DNA of 64,000 bases, from NCBI GenBank assembly GCA_965279735.1, contig OZ257260.1, positions 372,001 through 436,000 on the forward strand. The letters are read 5' to 3'. Of the stretch, positions 34,015 through 42,667 are shown piece by piece; position 1 is the stretch's first letter, and each line of letters opens with the position of its first letter. The translations under genes were made by a program, and so were the position numbers. Source of the DNA: CAIUGU01 sp965279735 (GTDB taxonomy: Bacteria; Pseudomonadota; Gammaproteobacteria; Steroidobacterales; Steroidobacteraceae). The notes beneath the pieces are model-generated. The model ran no database searches. It was given only the letters and a program-made list of their open reading frames with translations, and had not been told where the DNA came from.

Positions 34015-34556
34015 AAGCCGTACCGACCCGCATCCCGGACGTATTGCTGGTGGAGCCGCAGGTATTCGGCGACGACCGGGGCTTTTTCATGGAGACATGG
34101 CAGGCCGCGAAGTTTGCGGAAGCCGGCATCGCTTCCGCATTCGTCCAGGACAATCACAGCCGGTCACGCCGCGGAACATTGCGTGGAATGCACTACCAGC
34201 TCAATCAGCCCCAGGGAAAACTGGTCCGTTGCGTCGTGGGGTCCGTGCTCGACGTCGCAGTCGACATGCGTCGCAGCTCGCCTTCATTCGGCCAGTGGGT
34301 CGCAGAAGTGATATCGGCGGAAAATCGCAGGCAGCTGTGGGTTCCTCCCGGGTTTGCCCACGGGTTTCTGGTCTTGAGTGACGTGGCAGACTTCGTCTAC
34401 AAGTGCACCGACTATTACGATCCCTCTTCCGAACGCAGCCTGGCATGGAATGATCCTGATGTTGGCATTTCATGGCCGACGGAGGGGATGGATCTCCTGC
34501 TGTCGAAGAAGGACAAGGAAGGCGTGACTTTCCGAGACGCCGAGTATTTTCCGTGA
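34011..34556 (+). CDS. rmlC: RmlC, dTDP-4-dehydrorhamnose 3,5-epimerase
   Basis: Third step of dTDP-L-rhamnose synthesis, a cofactor-free cupin. Characteristic pattern: LLVEPQVFGDDRGFFMETWQ, FVQDNHSRSRRGTLRGMHYQ with the catalytic His, VRCVVGSVLDVAVDMR, and WVPPGFAHGFLVLSDVADF. Length is 181 residues. It overlaps rmlA upstream by four bases (ATGA) and rmlD downstream by four bases (GTGA). Confidence 0.97.
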   Translation: MKAVPTRIPDVLLVEPQVFGDDRGFFMETWQAAKFAEAGIASAFVQDNHSRSRRGTLRGMHYQLNQPQGKLVRCVVGSVLDVAVDMRRSSPSFGQWVAEVISAENRRQLWVPPGFAHGFLVLSDVADFVYKCTDYYDPSSERSLAWNDPDVGISWPTEGMDLLLSKKDKEGVTFRDAEYFP

Positions 34557-35431
34557 AAGTCCTGGTGACCGGCTCGACAGGGCAGCTAGGGACTTCCCTG
34601 TTGAAAGCTGTCCCGGATTCCATCGAGGCAATTGGCCTCGATCGCAGGCAGTGCGATCTCGCGGATTCTGATCAGTGCCGCAGCGTAGTCCTGCAGTATC
34701 GGCCAGACGTGGTGATCAATGCGGCCGCATACACGCAGGTGGACAAGGCCGAGTCCGAGCGTGAAGCGGCCTTTCGAGTGAATGCCGAAGGTCCGCACGC
34801 ACTTGCCCGGGCTGTCGCCGGATTGGGCGGCAGGATGATCCAGGTCTCGACGGATTTCGTATTCGACGGGAGCAGCAGCCGGCCTTATCCGCTCGATGCC
34901 AAGGCTCGGCCTCTGAATGTCTATGGTGCAAGCAAACGAGCGGGCGAAGAAGGGGTTCTCGATTCTCTTCCGGATCGCTCCGTGATCCTGCGGACGGCCT
35001 GGGTCTATTCCAGTCACGGCAGCAATTTCGTCCGGACGATGCTGCGCCTGATGTCCAGCCGCGAGTCTGTGTCTGTAGTTTCCGACCAGATAGGATCGCC
35101 AACCTGGGCGCCATCCCTGGCAAGAGCCGCATGGGCGGCTGCCTTGAACGATTCCCTCCACGGAATTCTTCACTGGACGGATGCTGGCGTCGCCAGTTGG
35201 TACGACTTTGCGGTGGCGATCCAGGAAGAAGCCCTGGCGCGCCGGCTGCTGAGTCGCCTGATCCCCGTGAATCCCATTGCGGCAGAGGACTACTCGCGGA
35301 TGGTGCCTGCCACTGTCGCCAGGCCCGCGTTCAGCGTTCTGGACCTGCGTTCGAGTTCAAGTCTGCTCGCAATTGCTCCTGCTCACTGGCGACACAATCT
35401 GAGGGCCATGCTTGATGAACTCTCCCCGTAA
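34553..35431 (+). CDS. rmlD: RmlD, dTDP-4-dehydrorhamnose reductase
   Basis: Last step of dTDP-L-rhamnose synthesis, NADPH-dependent reduction. The GTG at 34553 gives VKVLVTGSTGQLGTSLLKAV, the expected nucleotide-binding start; the same frame is open 27 codons upstream inside rmlC but is not family-like. Other motifs: VVINAAAYTQVDKAE, STDFVFDG, NVYGASKRAGEE (YxxxK), and ILRTAWVYS. Length is 292 residues. It overlaps rmlC by four bases and rmlB by 17. Confidence 0.95.
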   Translation: MKVLVTGSTGQLGTSLLKAVPDSIEAIGLDRRQCDLADSDQCRSVVLQYRPDVVINAAAYTQVDKAESEREAAFRVNAEGPHALARAVAGLGGRMIQVSTDFVFDGSSSRPYPLDAKARPLNVYGASKRAGEEGVLDSLPDRSVILRTAWVYSSHGSNFVRTMLRLMSSRESVSVVSDQIGSPTWAPSLARAAWAAALNDSLHGILHWTDAGVASWYDFAVAIQEEALARRLLSRLIPVNPIAAEDYSRMVPATVARPAFSVLDLRSSSSLLAIAPAHWRHNLRAMLDELSP

Positions 35432-36524
35432 GCTGCTGGTCACCGGCGGCGCAGGCTTCATTGGCGCCAATTTCGTTCATCACTGGCGGCGTGCCCACGC
35501 AGCCGATTCGATCGTGGTTCTGGATGCACTGACGTACGCCGGCAATCGTCGCAACCTGGAGGCGCTTGAGGGAACCGCAGGTTTCAGCTTCGTTCATGGC
35601 GACATCATCGACCGTGATCTCGTCGCCAGAATTCTGCTGGAACATGGCATTCAGACCGTCGTCCACTTCGCCGCAGAGTCCCACGTCGACCGCTCCATTC
35701 TGGGGCCGGACGAGTTCATCCGCACCAACATACTGGGGACGCACGCGCTGCTCGAGGCCTGTCGAAAAGTCTGGCTGGGATCGATGCCGGTCAAGGACCA
35801 CCGGTTCCACCACGTCTCCACCGACGAGGTGTATGGGTCGCTGGGAACCGATGACCCTGCATTTTCGGAAACCACGCAGTACGCACCCAATTCGCCGTAT
35901 TCCGCCAGCAAGGCGGCCTCCGATCATCTCGTCCGCGCCTATCACCATACGTACGGGCTGCAGGTCACCACGAGCAACTGTTCGAACAACTATGGGCCGC
36001 TGCATTTTCCCGAGAAGCTGATCCCGCTGATCATCGTGAACATCCTCGAGGGCAAGCCCCTGCCGATTTATGGAGATGGCAGGAACATCCGCGACTGGCT
36101 CTATGTCGAGGACCATTGCCGGGGAATCGAAAAGGTACTGCAGCAAGGGCGGGTAGGCGAAACCTACAATATCGGGGGCTGGTCCGAGGTCGAAAACATC
36201 GACCTGGTGAAGCGTTTGTGCGCGGTTGCAGACAAAGCGTTCACCGAGGACCGGTCGCTGGCCGGCCGTTTCCCCGGTTCGCCTTGCGCGAAAGGCTTGC
36301 ATGCGGAATCGCTGATTTCGTTCGTGCGGGACCGCCCAGGCCACGACAGGCGGTACGCGATCGATTGCCGTAAGGCCGAGCAGGAGCTGGGATTTGCACC
36401 CGCCACCACACTGGAAAACGGCCTGCAGCAGACGTTTGGCTGGTACCTGAACAATGAATCCTGGTGGCGATCTGTCATGGATGGCAGTTATCGGAACTGG
36501 CTGAACACACAATACGCTTCCTGA
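35415..36524 (+). CDS. rmlB: RmlB, dTDP-glucose 4,6-dehydratase
   Basis: Second step of dTDP-L-rhamnose synthesis. NAD site KLLVTGGAGFIGANFVHHW, HFAAESHVDRSI, VSTDEVYGSLG with the catalytic Asp/Glu region, and YSASKAASDHLVRAYHHTYG (YxxxK). Length is 369 residues from the ATG at 35415. It overlaps the end of rmlD by 17 bases. In many species rmlB comes first; here the order is A-C-D-B, with all four enzymes present, so dTDP-L-rhamnose should be made. Confidence 0.96.
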   Translation: MNSPRKLLVTGGAGFIGANFVHHWRRAHAADSIVVLDALTYAGNRRNLEALEGTAGFSFVHGDIIDRDLVARILLEHGIQTVVHFAAESHVDRSILGPDEFIRTNILGTHALLEACRKVWLGSMPVKDHRFHHVSTDEVYGSLGTDDPAFSETTQYAPNSPYSASKAASDHLVRAYHHTYGLQVTTSNCSNNYGPLHFPEKLIPLIIVNILEGKPLPIYGDGRNIRDWLYVEDHCRGIEKVLQQGRVGETYNIGGWSEVENIDLVKRLCAVADKAFTEDRSLAGRFPGSPCAKGLHAESLISFVRDRPGHDRRYAIDCRKAEQELGFAPATTLENGLQQTFGWYLNNESWWRSVMDGSYRNWLNTQYAS

Positions 36525-36660
36525 TCACCCGCCCGTCTGCAGCACCCTGGTTCCAGTGGGGGATCTTCCGCTCACATTCGGTGCGGACTAGGCTACGATA
36601 GCGCCCGCGCCAAACCGGACCGCCAGACGGTCGGGTTCTGAAGTGTCGTTCGGACAGGGA

Positions 36661-36680
36661 AGCGATTGGGGACTATCGCT
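36661..36680 (+). other. Hairpin in leader of the export gene
   Basis: AGCGAT/ATCGCT with an eight-base loop, 30 bases before the ATG of the SLBB export gene, within the 186-base gap after rmlB. It may be part of a 5' leader. No T-run follows. A convincing promoter was not found in the gap. Confidence 0.3.
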
Positions 36681-36710
36681 CCTGAGAAGACCAGAGGATA
36701 ACGGGCAGAC

Positions 36711-39617
36711 ATGCTTTTCCGATTCACGCAGCAGCCGTCAGGCGTCACCGCCGTTCAATTTCTAGTTTGTGTCGCGGTTCTGGTCGCGCTTCTTTGCTGC
36801 CTGCCTCTTACGGGTCAGGCGCAAACACCCACCGCGGACCAGATAGAAATTTTCCGCAACCTGCCAGCCGACCAGCAGCAATCGATTCTGGACACTCTCG
36901 GCAGCGGATCTTCCGGCGGGACGAACGGTGGTGTCACGCGAACCGATCGCCAGGTAAGGTTTCCGGAAACAGTTCGCTCGCGCAATGCTGATGGCACTCG
37001 GTCTGCCGGAAGCATGTTTGATCGGGAAGACGAACCGCGCCTGAAAGGAGAGGACACTCTGCTCCTCTCTCTCGAGATTCGTGAATTTGCCGGCCCGGAT
37101 GTTAACCCGCTCATTGGGCAGGCTGTCCAGAATTCACAAGGTGCGGAAGCCGGTCAGTCACCGGCTGTCTTGAATACCGCACCCACATTTCAGCAGCCGA
37201 GAGAGAGGATCGAGCGCAGTCCTGAGGAGCGCGCAAGGTTGAATGCATTGAGAGAGCAGATTCTCCGTCGCAACCCTTACCAGCTTGATCGCGGTGCGAT
37301 CCTTAACGTACTGGAATTGGGCCCCATTCAGCTCGGCGGGTTGACCGTTGAAGAGGCCCGCAAACGGATCGCGGCGGAGGTCCAGTTCAAGGATCTGGTA
37401 GTCAGTCTGACCCTGCTGCCTCTTGAGCCCACCGGTACCGCTGCACTCAAACCTTTTGGCTACGATCTATTTGCCGGTTCACCTTCGACGTTTGCGCCCG
37501 CCACTGATGTGCCAGTGCCGGCCGAGTACGTAGTGGGGCCAGGAGATACTCTCCGCGTGCAGCTCGTTGGTACCACGCGGGGAAGCTACAATCTCGTAGT
37601 CGGGCGTGACGGTCAGATCAATTTCCCTGAGCTGGGTCCCATTCCGGTGAGCGGGCAGCGGTTCGAAGAGGCCAGGCAAATGCTCGAGCAGCGGGTGACA
37701 GAGCAGATGATTGGCACGCGTGCCAGCATTTCGATCGGCGAGCTGCGTTCAATCCGGGTGTTCGTACTCGGTGAGGCCGAAACGCCGGGCTCTTACACCG
37801 TCAGTGGACTGTCAACCATCACGAATGCGCTTTTTTTCAGTGGTGGCGTGAAGACCATTGGATCGCTTCGCAACATCGAACTGAAGCGTAATGGAGCGAC
37901 TGTCTCGCGCCTAGATCTGTATGATTTGTTGCTGAGAGGTGATACGCGCGGCGACGCTCGCCTATTGCCGGGTGATGTCATTTTCATTCCGCCGGTGGGG
38001 CCGACCGTAGGTATCACGGGTGAGGTAATCCGTCCCGCAACCTATGAACTGCGAGGCGAAAATACCGCGGAGGATTTGCTGTCTTTGGGCGGCGGCCTGC
38101 GTCCAATGGCCGAGCCGCGCCTCGCTACGCTTGAACGGGTCGATGCTGCACGCAACAAGACAGTGGTCGATGTCGATCTCGCGAATGCGGCGGGGCGTGC
38201 CGCACGAGTCAGCAATGGGGATATCCTGCGGATCCCCGGTGTACGTCCCACGCTCGAAAACTCGATATCAGTCAGCGGTCATCTCTATCGTCCTGGGGAT
38301 TTTCAGTACCGTCCGGGCATGCGCCTCTCCGACGCCATTGCCTCCCTTGACGAGTTGAAGCCCAACGCCGAGCAGCACTACGTCTTGGTCCGGCGAGAGC
38401 AGGCCGACCGGCGTGTATCCGTATTTTCGGCTGACCTCGCCCAGGCGCTTGCGCAGCGTGGCTCGGCAGCCGACATAGCGCTGGCCCCGCGAGACCGCCT
38501 TTTCGTGTTCGACCTGGAGACCGGGCGCGATCGCATCATCGAGCCGCTGATGCGGGACCTGCGCATGCAATCCGGGTTCGCGGATCCGCTCCAGGCTGTG
38601 GTTGTTGGCGGAAGGGTTAAAGTTCCCGGCCAGTACCCCCTTGAGCCGGGAATGCGCATCAGCGATCTGATTCGCGCCGGAGGCAGCCTAGATGACGCGG
38701 CGTACGGTGGGACAGCCGAATTGACCCGCTACGAAGTGGTGAATGGAGAGTCGCGCCGCAGCGAGCTCATCGAGGTTGATCTCGCGAAAGTCCGTAGCGG
38801 AGAGGCTTCCGCGAACCTGGTCCTGCGTCCGTTCGATTTTCTCGTCATCAAGGAAGTACCCGACTGGGGCAGGCAGGAACAGGTCCAGTTGCTCGGTGAA
38901 GTGCGATTTCCGGGAACCTATCCCGTGCGTAAGGGGGAAACACTCCGTTCACTGCTGGAACGGGCTGGTGGGCTTACCGATCTCGCCTTTCCGGAAGGTA
39001 GCGTATTCACCCGGACCACACTCAAGGAGCGCGAGCGTCAGCAGCTTAACGATCTGACCCAACGCATGCAGACTGATTTGGCCCAACTTTCCCTGATGGC
39101 AGCTCAATCGACGACAAGCAATGCTGCTGCGGCCTTGACGGTCGGTCAGTCGCTGCTTGCTGGTTTGCGGTCAGCAGAGCCTGTCGGCAGGCTGGTGATC
39201 AATCTGGGGGAGTCTGCCACGGCTGCATCGGGGTCTCAGGAAGACATCGTCCTCAAGAACGGCGACCGCCTGATAGTTCCTCGCATTACTCAGGAAGTGA
39301 CGGTCATAGGCGAAGTTCAAAGCACCACGTCCCATTTGTATTCTTCAGGGACCAGCCGTAACGAATATATAGAGATGAGCGGTGGTACCACGCAGCGAGC
39401 CGACAAGGGCAGGACTTACGTCGTTCGCGCAAATGGAAGTGTTGTTGCTGGGTCTGGCAGCGCGTGGTTCAGTCGGGCCAATGCGGAAATCCAGCCTGGA
39501 GATACGGTAGTGGTGCCACTCGACATAGATCGCCTGCCGGCTCTCCCGACTTGGACATCAATTACACAGATTCTTTACAACCTCGCGGTCGCTGTGGCGG
39601 CAGTTAATTCTTTCTGA
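36711..39617 (+). CDS. Large SLBB-domain polysaccharide export protein (OtnA/Wza-like)
   Basis: Protein of 968 residues, much longer than E. coli Wza (~380). It has an N-terminal signal sequence ending near GQAQ, a variable linker, a polysaccharide-export domain (EYVVGPGDTLRVQLVGT at about residue 273, then NFPELGPIPVSG), and several SLBB repeats with the pattern VFVLGEAETPGSYTVSG, GITGEVIRPATYEL, VSGHLYRPGDFQYRPG, VGGRVKVPGQYPLEPG, and LLGEVRFPGTYPV. Large members of this type (OtnA/WbfF of Vibrio cholerae O139) act in capsule export. No clear lipobox is seen, unlike Wza. The Wzz gene follows after 18 bases. Role in export inferred with good confidence. Confidence 0.88.
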   Translation: MLFRFTQQPSGVTAVQFLVCVAVLVALLCCLPLTGQAQTPTADQIEIFRNLPADQQQSILDTLGSGSSGGTNGGVTRTDRQVRFPETVRSRNADGTRSAGSMFDREDEPRLKGEDTLLLSLEIREFAGPDVNPLIGQAVQNSQGAEAGQSPAVLNTAPTFQQPRERIERSPEERARLNALREQILRRNPYQLDRGAILNVLELGPIQLGGLTVEEARKRIAAEVQFKDLVVSLTLLPLEPTGTAALKPFGYDLFAGSPSTFAPATDVPVPAEYVVGPGDTLRVQLVGTTRGSYNLVVGRDGQINFPELGPIPVSGQRFEEARQMLEQRVTEQMIGTRASISIGELRSIRVFVLGEAETPGSYTVSGLSTITNALFFSGGVKTIGSLRNIELKRNGATVSRLDLYDLLLRGDTRGDARLLPGDVIFIPPVGPTVGITGEVIRPATYELRGENTAEDLLSLGGGLRPMAEPRLATLERVDAARNKTVVDVDLANAAGRAARVSNGDILRIPGVRPTLENSISVSGHLYRPGDFQYRPGMRLSDAIASLDELKPNAEQHYVLVRREQADRRVSVFSADLAQALAQRGSAADIALAPRDRLFVFDLETGRDRIIEPLMRDLRMQSGFADPLQAVVVGGRVKVPGQYPLEPGMRISDLIRAGGSLDDAAYGGTAELTRYEVVNGESRRSELIEVDLAKVRSGEASANLVLRPFDFLVIKEVPDWGRQEQVQLLGEVRFPGTYPVRKGETLRSLLERAGGLTDLAFPEGSVFTRTTLKERERQQLNDLTQRMQTDLAQLSLMAAQSTTSNAAAALTVGQSLLAGLRSAEPVGRLVINLGESATAASGSQEDIVLKNGDRLIVPRITQEVTVIGEVQSTTSHLYSSGTSRNEYIEMSGGTTQRADKGRTYVVRANGSVVAGSGSAWFSRANAEIQPGDTVVVPLDIDRLPALPTWTSITQILYNLAVAVAAVNSF

Positions 39618-39635
39618 TATCCGGAAATCCGTTCT

Positions 39636-40559
39636 ATGGCATCCGATAAGCAGATGAATTCTGGCGTGCTCTCAAGCCCAGCTCCAGGTTCCCGCGGTAT
39701 TGATGGCGAATTCGTGTCTCTTGGTGACATGTTCGGCTATCTGTGGCGGGGCCGTTGGACGATCGTTGCCGCAACACTCGGTCTAGCTGCAGTCGCCGTT
39801 GTAGCTTCCTTGTTGGTTGAGGAAAAATACAACGCATCCACACTGATCATGCCTGTGTCCGAAGATGCTGGCGCGGGCGGCATGGGAGGGCTGGGCGCAC
39901 TCGCATCTCAGTTTGGCGGCTTGGCTTCGTTGGCAGGGATTTCCATTCCAGGAGGGGAGCGCAAAGCGGAGTACGTGGCGATTCTTCAATCGGAAGCCCT
40001 GACGGCGCGATTCATTGAAGAGAAGAATCTGCTTCCTGTTTTGTTTGCGGACAAATGGGATCCGGTCACTCATGACTGGAAAGCGGGCGATTCGGCCAAA
40101 AAACAGCCGACGCTATGGCAGGCAAAGCAATTCTTCAAGAAAAAGGTCAGGCGCTTCTCGACCGATACGCAAAGCGGCCTTTCCACACTGACAATCTCTT
40201 GGGCTGACCCGGTGCTTGCGGCCAAATGGGCCAATGACCTCGTGGCGATGGCCAATGACTATATTCGCGAGAAAACCATCCGGCAGTCAGAGCGAAACGT
40301 GGAATATTTGACCGGCCAATTGGTCAAAACAGACAAGGTGGCGGTACAAAATTCCATCAGCTCACTGCTCGAGAACGAATTCAAGAAGATAATGCTCTCG
40401 CAGGGGAACGCCGAATATGCGTTCCGGGTAATCGATCCCGCTTCCATACCGGAAAAGCCTGCATTTCCAAAACCGTTTATCTGGACCCTATTGGGATGCG
40501 TTGCGGGTTTCCTGATTTCGTGCGTTGTGGTTCTTGTAAGGGCGATCGCACGATCATGA
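39636..40559 (+). CDS. wzz: Wzz-family chain-length determinant
   Basis: Polysaccharide co-polymerase of 307 residues that controls chain length or assists export. It has two transmembrane helices, one near residues 37-58 (TIVAATLGLAAVAVVASLLV) and one near the C-terminus (WTLLGCVAGFLISCVVVLV), with a periplasmic coiled-coil region between them. The proline-rich sequence before the second helix (SIPEKPAFPKPF) is typical of Wzz. No cytoplasmic tyrosine-kinase domain is fused. It is paired with the OtnA-like gene. The end converges with a minus-strand glycosyltransferase gene. Confidence 0.9.
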   Translation: MASDKQMNSGVLSSPAPGSRGIDGEFVSLGDMFGYLWRGRWTIVAATLGLAAVAVVASLLVEEKYNASTLIMPVSEDAGAGGMGGLGALASQFGGLASLAGISIPGGERKAEYVAILQSEALTARFIEEKNLLPVLFADKWDPVTHDWKAGDSAKKQPTLWQAKQFFKKKVRRFSTDTQSGLSTLTISWADPVLAAKWANDLVAMANDYIREKTIRQSERNVEYLTGQLVKTDKVAVQNSISSLLENEFKKIMLSQGNAEYAFRVIDPASIPEKPAFPKPFIWTLLGCVAGFLISCVVVLVRAIARS

Positions 40560-40564
40560 CAGGC

Positions 40565-40599
40565 AAAAAAAAGCTTCGTCGGGTGAGTTCTCAAAGCTT
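40565..40599 (-). terminator. Possible terminator of the minus-strand glycosyltransferase gene
   Basis: Read on the minus strand, AAGCTT (40599-40594), a 17-base loop, AAGCTT (40576-40571), then a T-run (40570-40565). It lies eight bases past the stop of the gene. The stem is short and AT-rich, so confidence is low. Confidence 0.35.
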
Positions 40600-40606
40600 G
40601 TTATGC

Positions 40607-41698
40607 TCACAACGGTCGCGACAGGGCCAGCTCGTAGACTGCAAGATGTTGTTCCACTGCGGAATTCCACGTGAACTGCTGCGCACGGAGAAGTCCTGAC
40701 GCAATCATCTCCTCTCTATAAGCGATATTCCGGAATTCGTTTAGTGCGGAAGAGATCGATTCCGCGGAAGCTTCCCGAAGCAATAAGGCAGCGTTTCCAG
40801 CGATCTCCGGGATGCTGCTGGCATTCAGGGCAACCACAGGGCAACCGCACGCCATGGCTTCAATTACAGGCATCCCGAAACCTTCATAGCTGGAGGGATA
40901 TGCAAGCGCGAATGCGTTCCTATACAGGAATGCGAGGTCTTCATCCGAAACCTTGCTCCTGACTTCGAAGCGACCAGGTATGACCCCGCTGAGCCATTCG
41001 CGTTCCTCCGTTGAAAACGGCTTGCCAACAGCAACTAGCTTTAAGCCCGGAAGTGTTGCGAGCGCTAATGCGACGCTTCGAAAATTCTTGTACTGATAGC
41101 GCTCGCCCACAAAAATGACGTAGGGATCCGGTATGACGTGCGGCATCGCTTGATGTCCATGAAATACTGCCTCGATTCCGTGATGGATCACATGCGTTCG
41201 CGACGGATCGAGTTGCGGATGGTGTTCGAGAAGATCTCGTCTGGTGGATTCGCTTATGCAGATAATCTGCGCACTATGAAAAAGTGCGCGCGACTTCTGC
41301 CATTTGTGAACCATCGCCGGTAGGCCGCCAATGTACTTTTCGTAGGTAAAATCATGGACGGTAACCACATTTGCTCTTTTGGCCGGACCGAATCGATAGT
41401 AACTGCTATGGAACAGCCCGCCGGCCGGGAACGCCCAGAGTCGGGGCGGAAAGTACCTGGTCAGTCGGTTTTCCCGACGCTGATGGACGATGACTGCAGG
41501 GATGTCTTCAACCTTCCCGAGTAGCGTCCGGCCGAAAGGATTTTCAGTTTGGCGATCTATGGAGAGATGCACGGGCTCAGCGGATCGTTGCTGCGCCAAT
41601 CCAAGAACCAGATTCAGCCAATAGCGTGATATGCCGCCAGCCCGCTGGAGATCAAAAATAATGGAGTCTAGGATCAAGAGTTGACGGTTATTTGCCAT
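40607..41698 (-). CDS. GT4-type glycosyltransferase
   Basis: Protein of 363 residues with the C-terminal GT-B nucleotide-sugar site EGFGMPVIEAMACGCPVVAL (ExFGxxxxE type) and the preceding FVGERYQYKNFRSVALALA. The N-terminal half begins NRQLLILDSIIFDLQRAGGISRYW, typical for GT4 enzymes that build O-antigen units. Donor and acceptor are not predictable; mannose- or rhamnose-type transfers are common in this group. It runs opposite to its neighbours and is divergent from a methyltransferase gene. Base composition is lower in GC than the rml genes. Confidence 0.87.
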   Translation of the reverse strand: MANNRQLLILDSIIFDLQRAGGISRYWLNLVLGLAQQRSAEPVHLSIDRQTENPFGRTLLGKVEDIPAVIVHQRRENRLTRYFPPRLWAFPAGGLFHSSYYRFGPAKRANVVTVHDFTYEKYIGGLPAMVHKWQKSRALFHSAQIICISESTRRDLLEHHPQLDPSRTHVIHHGIEAVFHGHQAMPHVIPDPYVIFVGERYQYKNFRSVALALATLPGLKLVAVGKPFSTEEREWLSGVIPGRFEVRSKVSDEDLAFLYRNAFALAYPSSYEGFGMPVIEAMACGCPVVALNASSIPEIAGNAALLLREASAESISSALNEFRNIAYREEMIASGLLRAQQFTWNSAVEQHLAVYELALSRPL

Positions 41699-41886
41699 TT
41701 ACAGGATTTCCCCGGGTAGTCGGCTTGCGAATTCCATTCGTCTGGAAATGGGCCGAACCAGCAGTGCCCCGTAAGGTGTCTTTGTTCAGCAGTATTTTTC
41801 GATTGCAAATATGGCAAAGTCCAAGACCTTCCGTCCATAATCCATCTGCAATCACTGGACAACTAGATTTCAAGGCCTGACACAAG

Positions 41887-42648
41887 ATGCCACTCTGGAC
41901 TGCAGAAAAATCATGGAAGAAATGGGGAAGCATAGATCCCTATTTTGGGGTTTTGTCCCATGATAAATATCGAGGTAACTCCCTTACCGATGCGGTTCTT
42001 GAAGAATTCTTCGCAAGTGGAGAGCGCCACATTGATCATGTGTTTGCCGTAATGCGAGCGACCGTTGACGAGAGCTTTTCCCCGGTACACGCTGTTGATT
42101 TCGGATGTGGCACTGGGCGACTGGCTATTCCGCTTGCCAAGCGGTGCGAAAAGGTAACAGGCATCGATGTTTCGGATGCCATGCTCGAGGAGAGCCGCAG
42201 GAACTGCAGCCGCTTTGGCATTGGAAATGCGACATTTACTTCTGCCATTGGAGGTCTCACAGCAGGTCAACTCGGGACCTACGATTTTGTTCATTCATAC
42301 ATCGTCTTTCAGCATATCCCTACTCAAAAAGGTATGCACATTCTTGAGAACTTGCTGGGAGGGCTTGGCGCGGCCGGATACGTTGCGTTGCATTTTACGA
42401 TCCGCTACGAAACCCATTGGTACAAACGAGTTGGCGCCTGGGTTCGCCACAACGTGCCATTCGCTCATGAATGTATTCAGTTTTTTAGCGGAAGATCCTG
42501 GCGGGAGCCGCCGATGCAGATGAATGCCTATCGCCTTGATGCCGTATTGATGCTGCTTCGCGCTCACGGAATTCTTGACGTCCGTCTTGAAACGACCGAT
42601 CACGGTGGTTACCTCGGCGCGATGATTTTCGGCAAGAAGAGCCTTTAG
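41887..42648 (+). CDS. Class I SAM-dependent methyltransferase of the polysaccharide locus
   Basis: Protein of 253 residues. SAM motif I is VDFGCGTGRLAIPLAKR, followed by VTGIDVSDAMLEESRRN and the motif IV region YDFVHSYIVFQHIPTQKG. The role is inferred from context: O-methylation of a sugar in the polysaccharide. No closer family can be named. It is divergent from the GT4 gene and convergent with the Wzy-like gene, 19 bases between stops. Composition matches the AT-richer locus core. Confidence 0.8.
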   Translation: MPLWTAEKSWKKWGSIDPYFGVLSHDKYRGNSLTDAVLEEFFASGERHIDHVFAVMRATVDESFSPVHAVDFGCGTGRLAIPLAKRCEKVTGIDVSDAMLEESRRNCSRFGIGNATFTSAIGGLTAGQLGTYDFVHSYIVFQHIPTQKGMHILENLLGGLGAAGYVALHFTIRYETHWYKRVGAWVRHNVPFAHECIQFFSGRSWREPPMQMNAYRLDAVLMLLRAHGILDVRLETTDHGGYLGAMIFGKKSL

Positions 42649-42667
42649 AGAAGAGGCGGCGCATAGA

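Noticed and set aside
36525..36710. JUMPstart/ops element before the export genes
   Set aside because: No GGCGGTAGC-like ops core was found in the gap.
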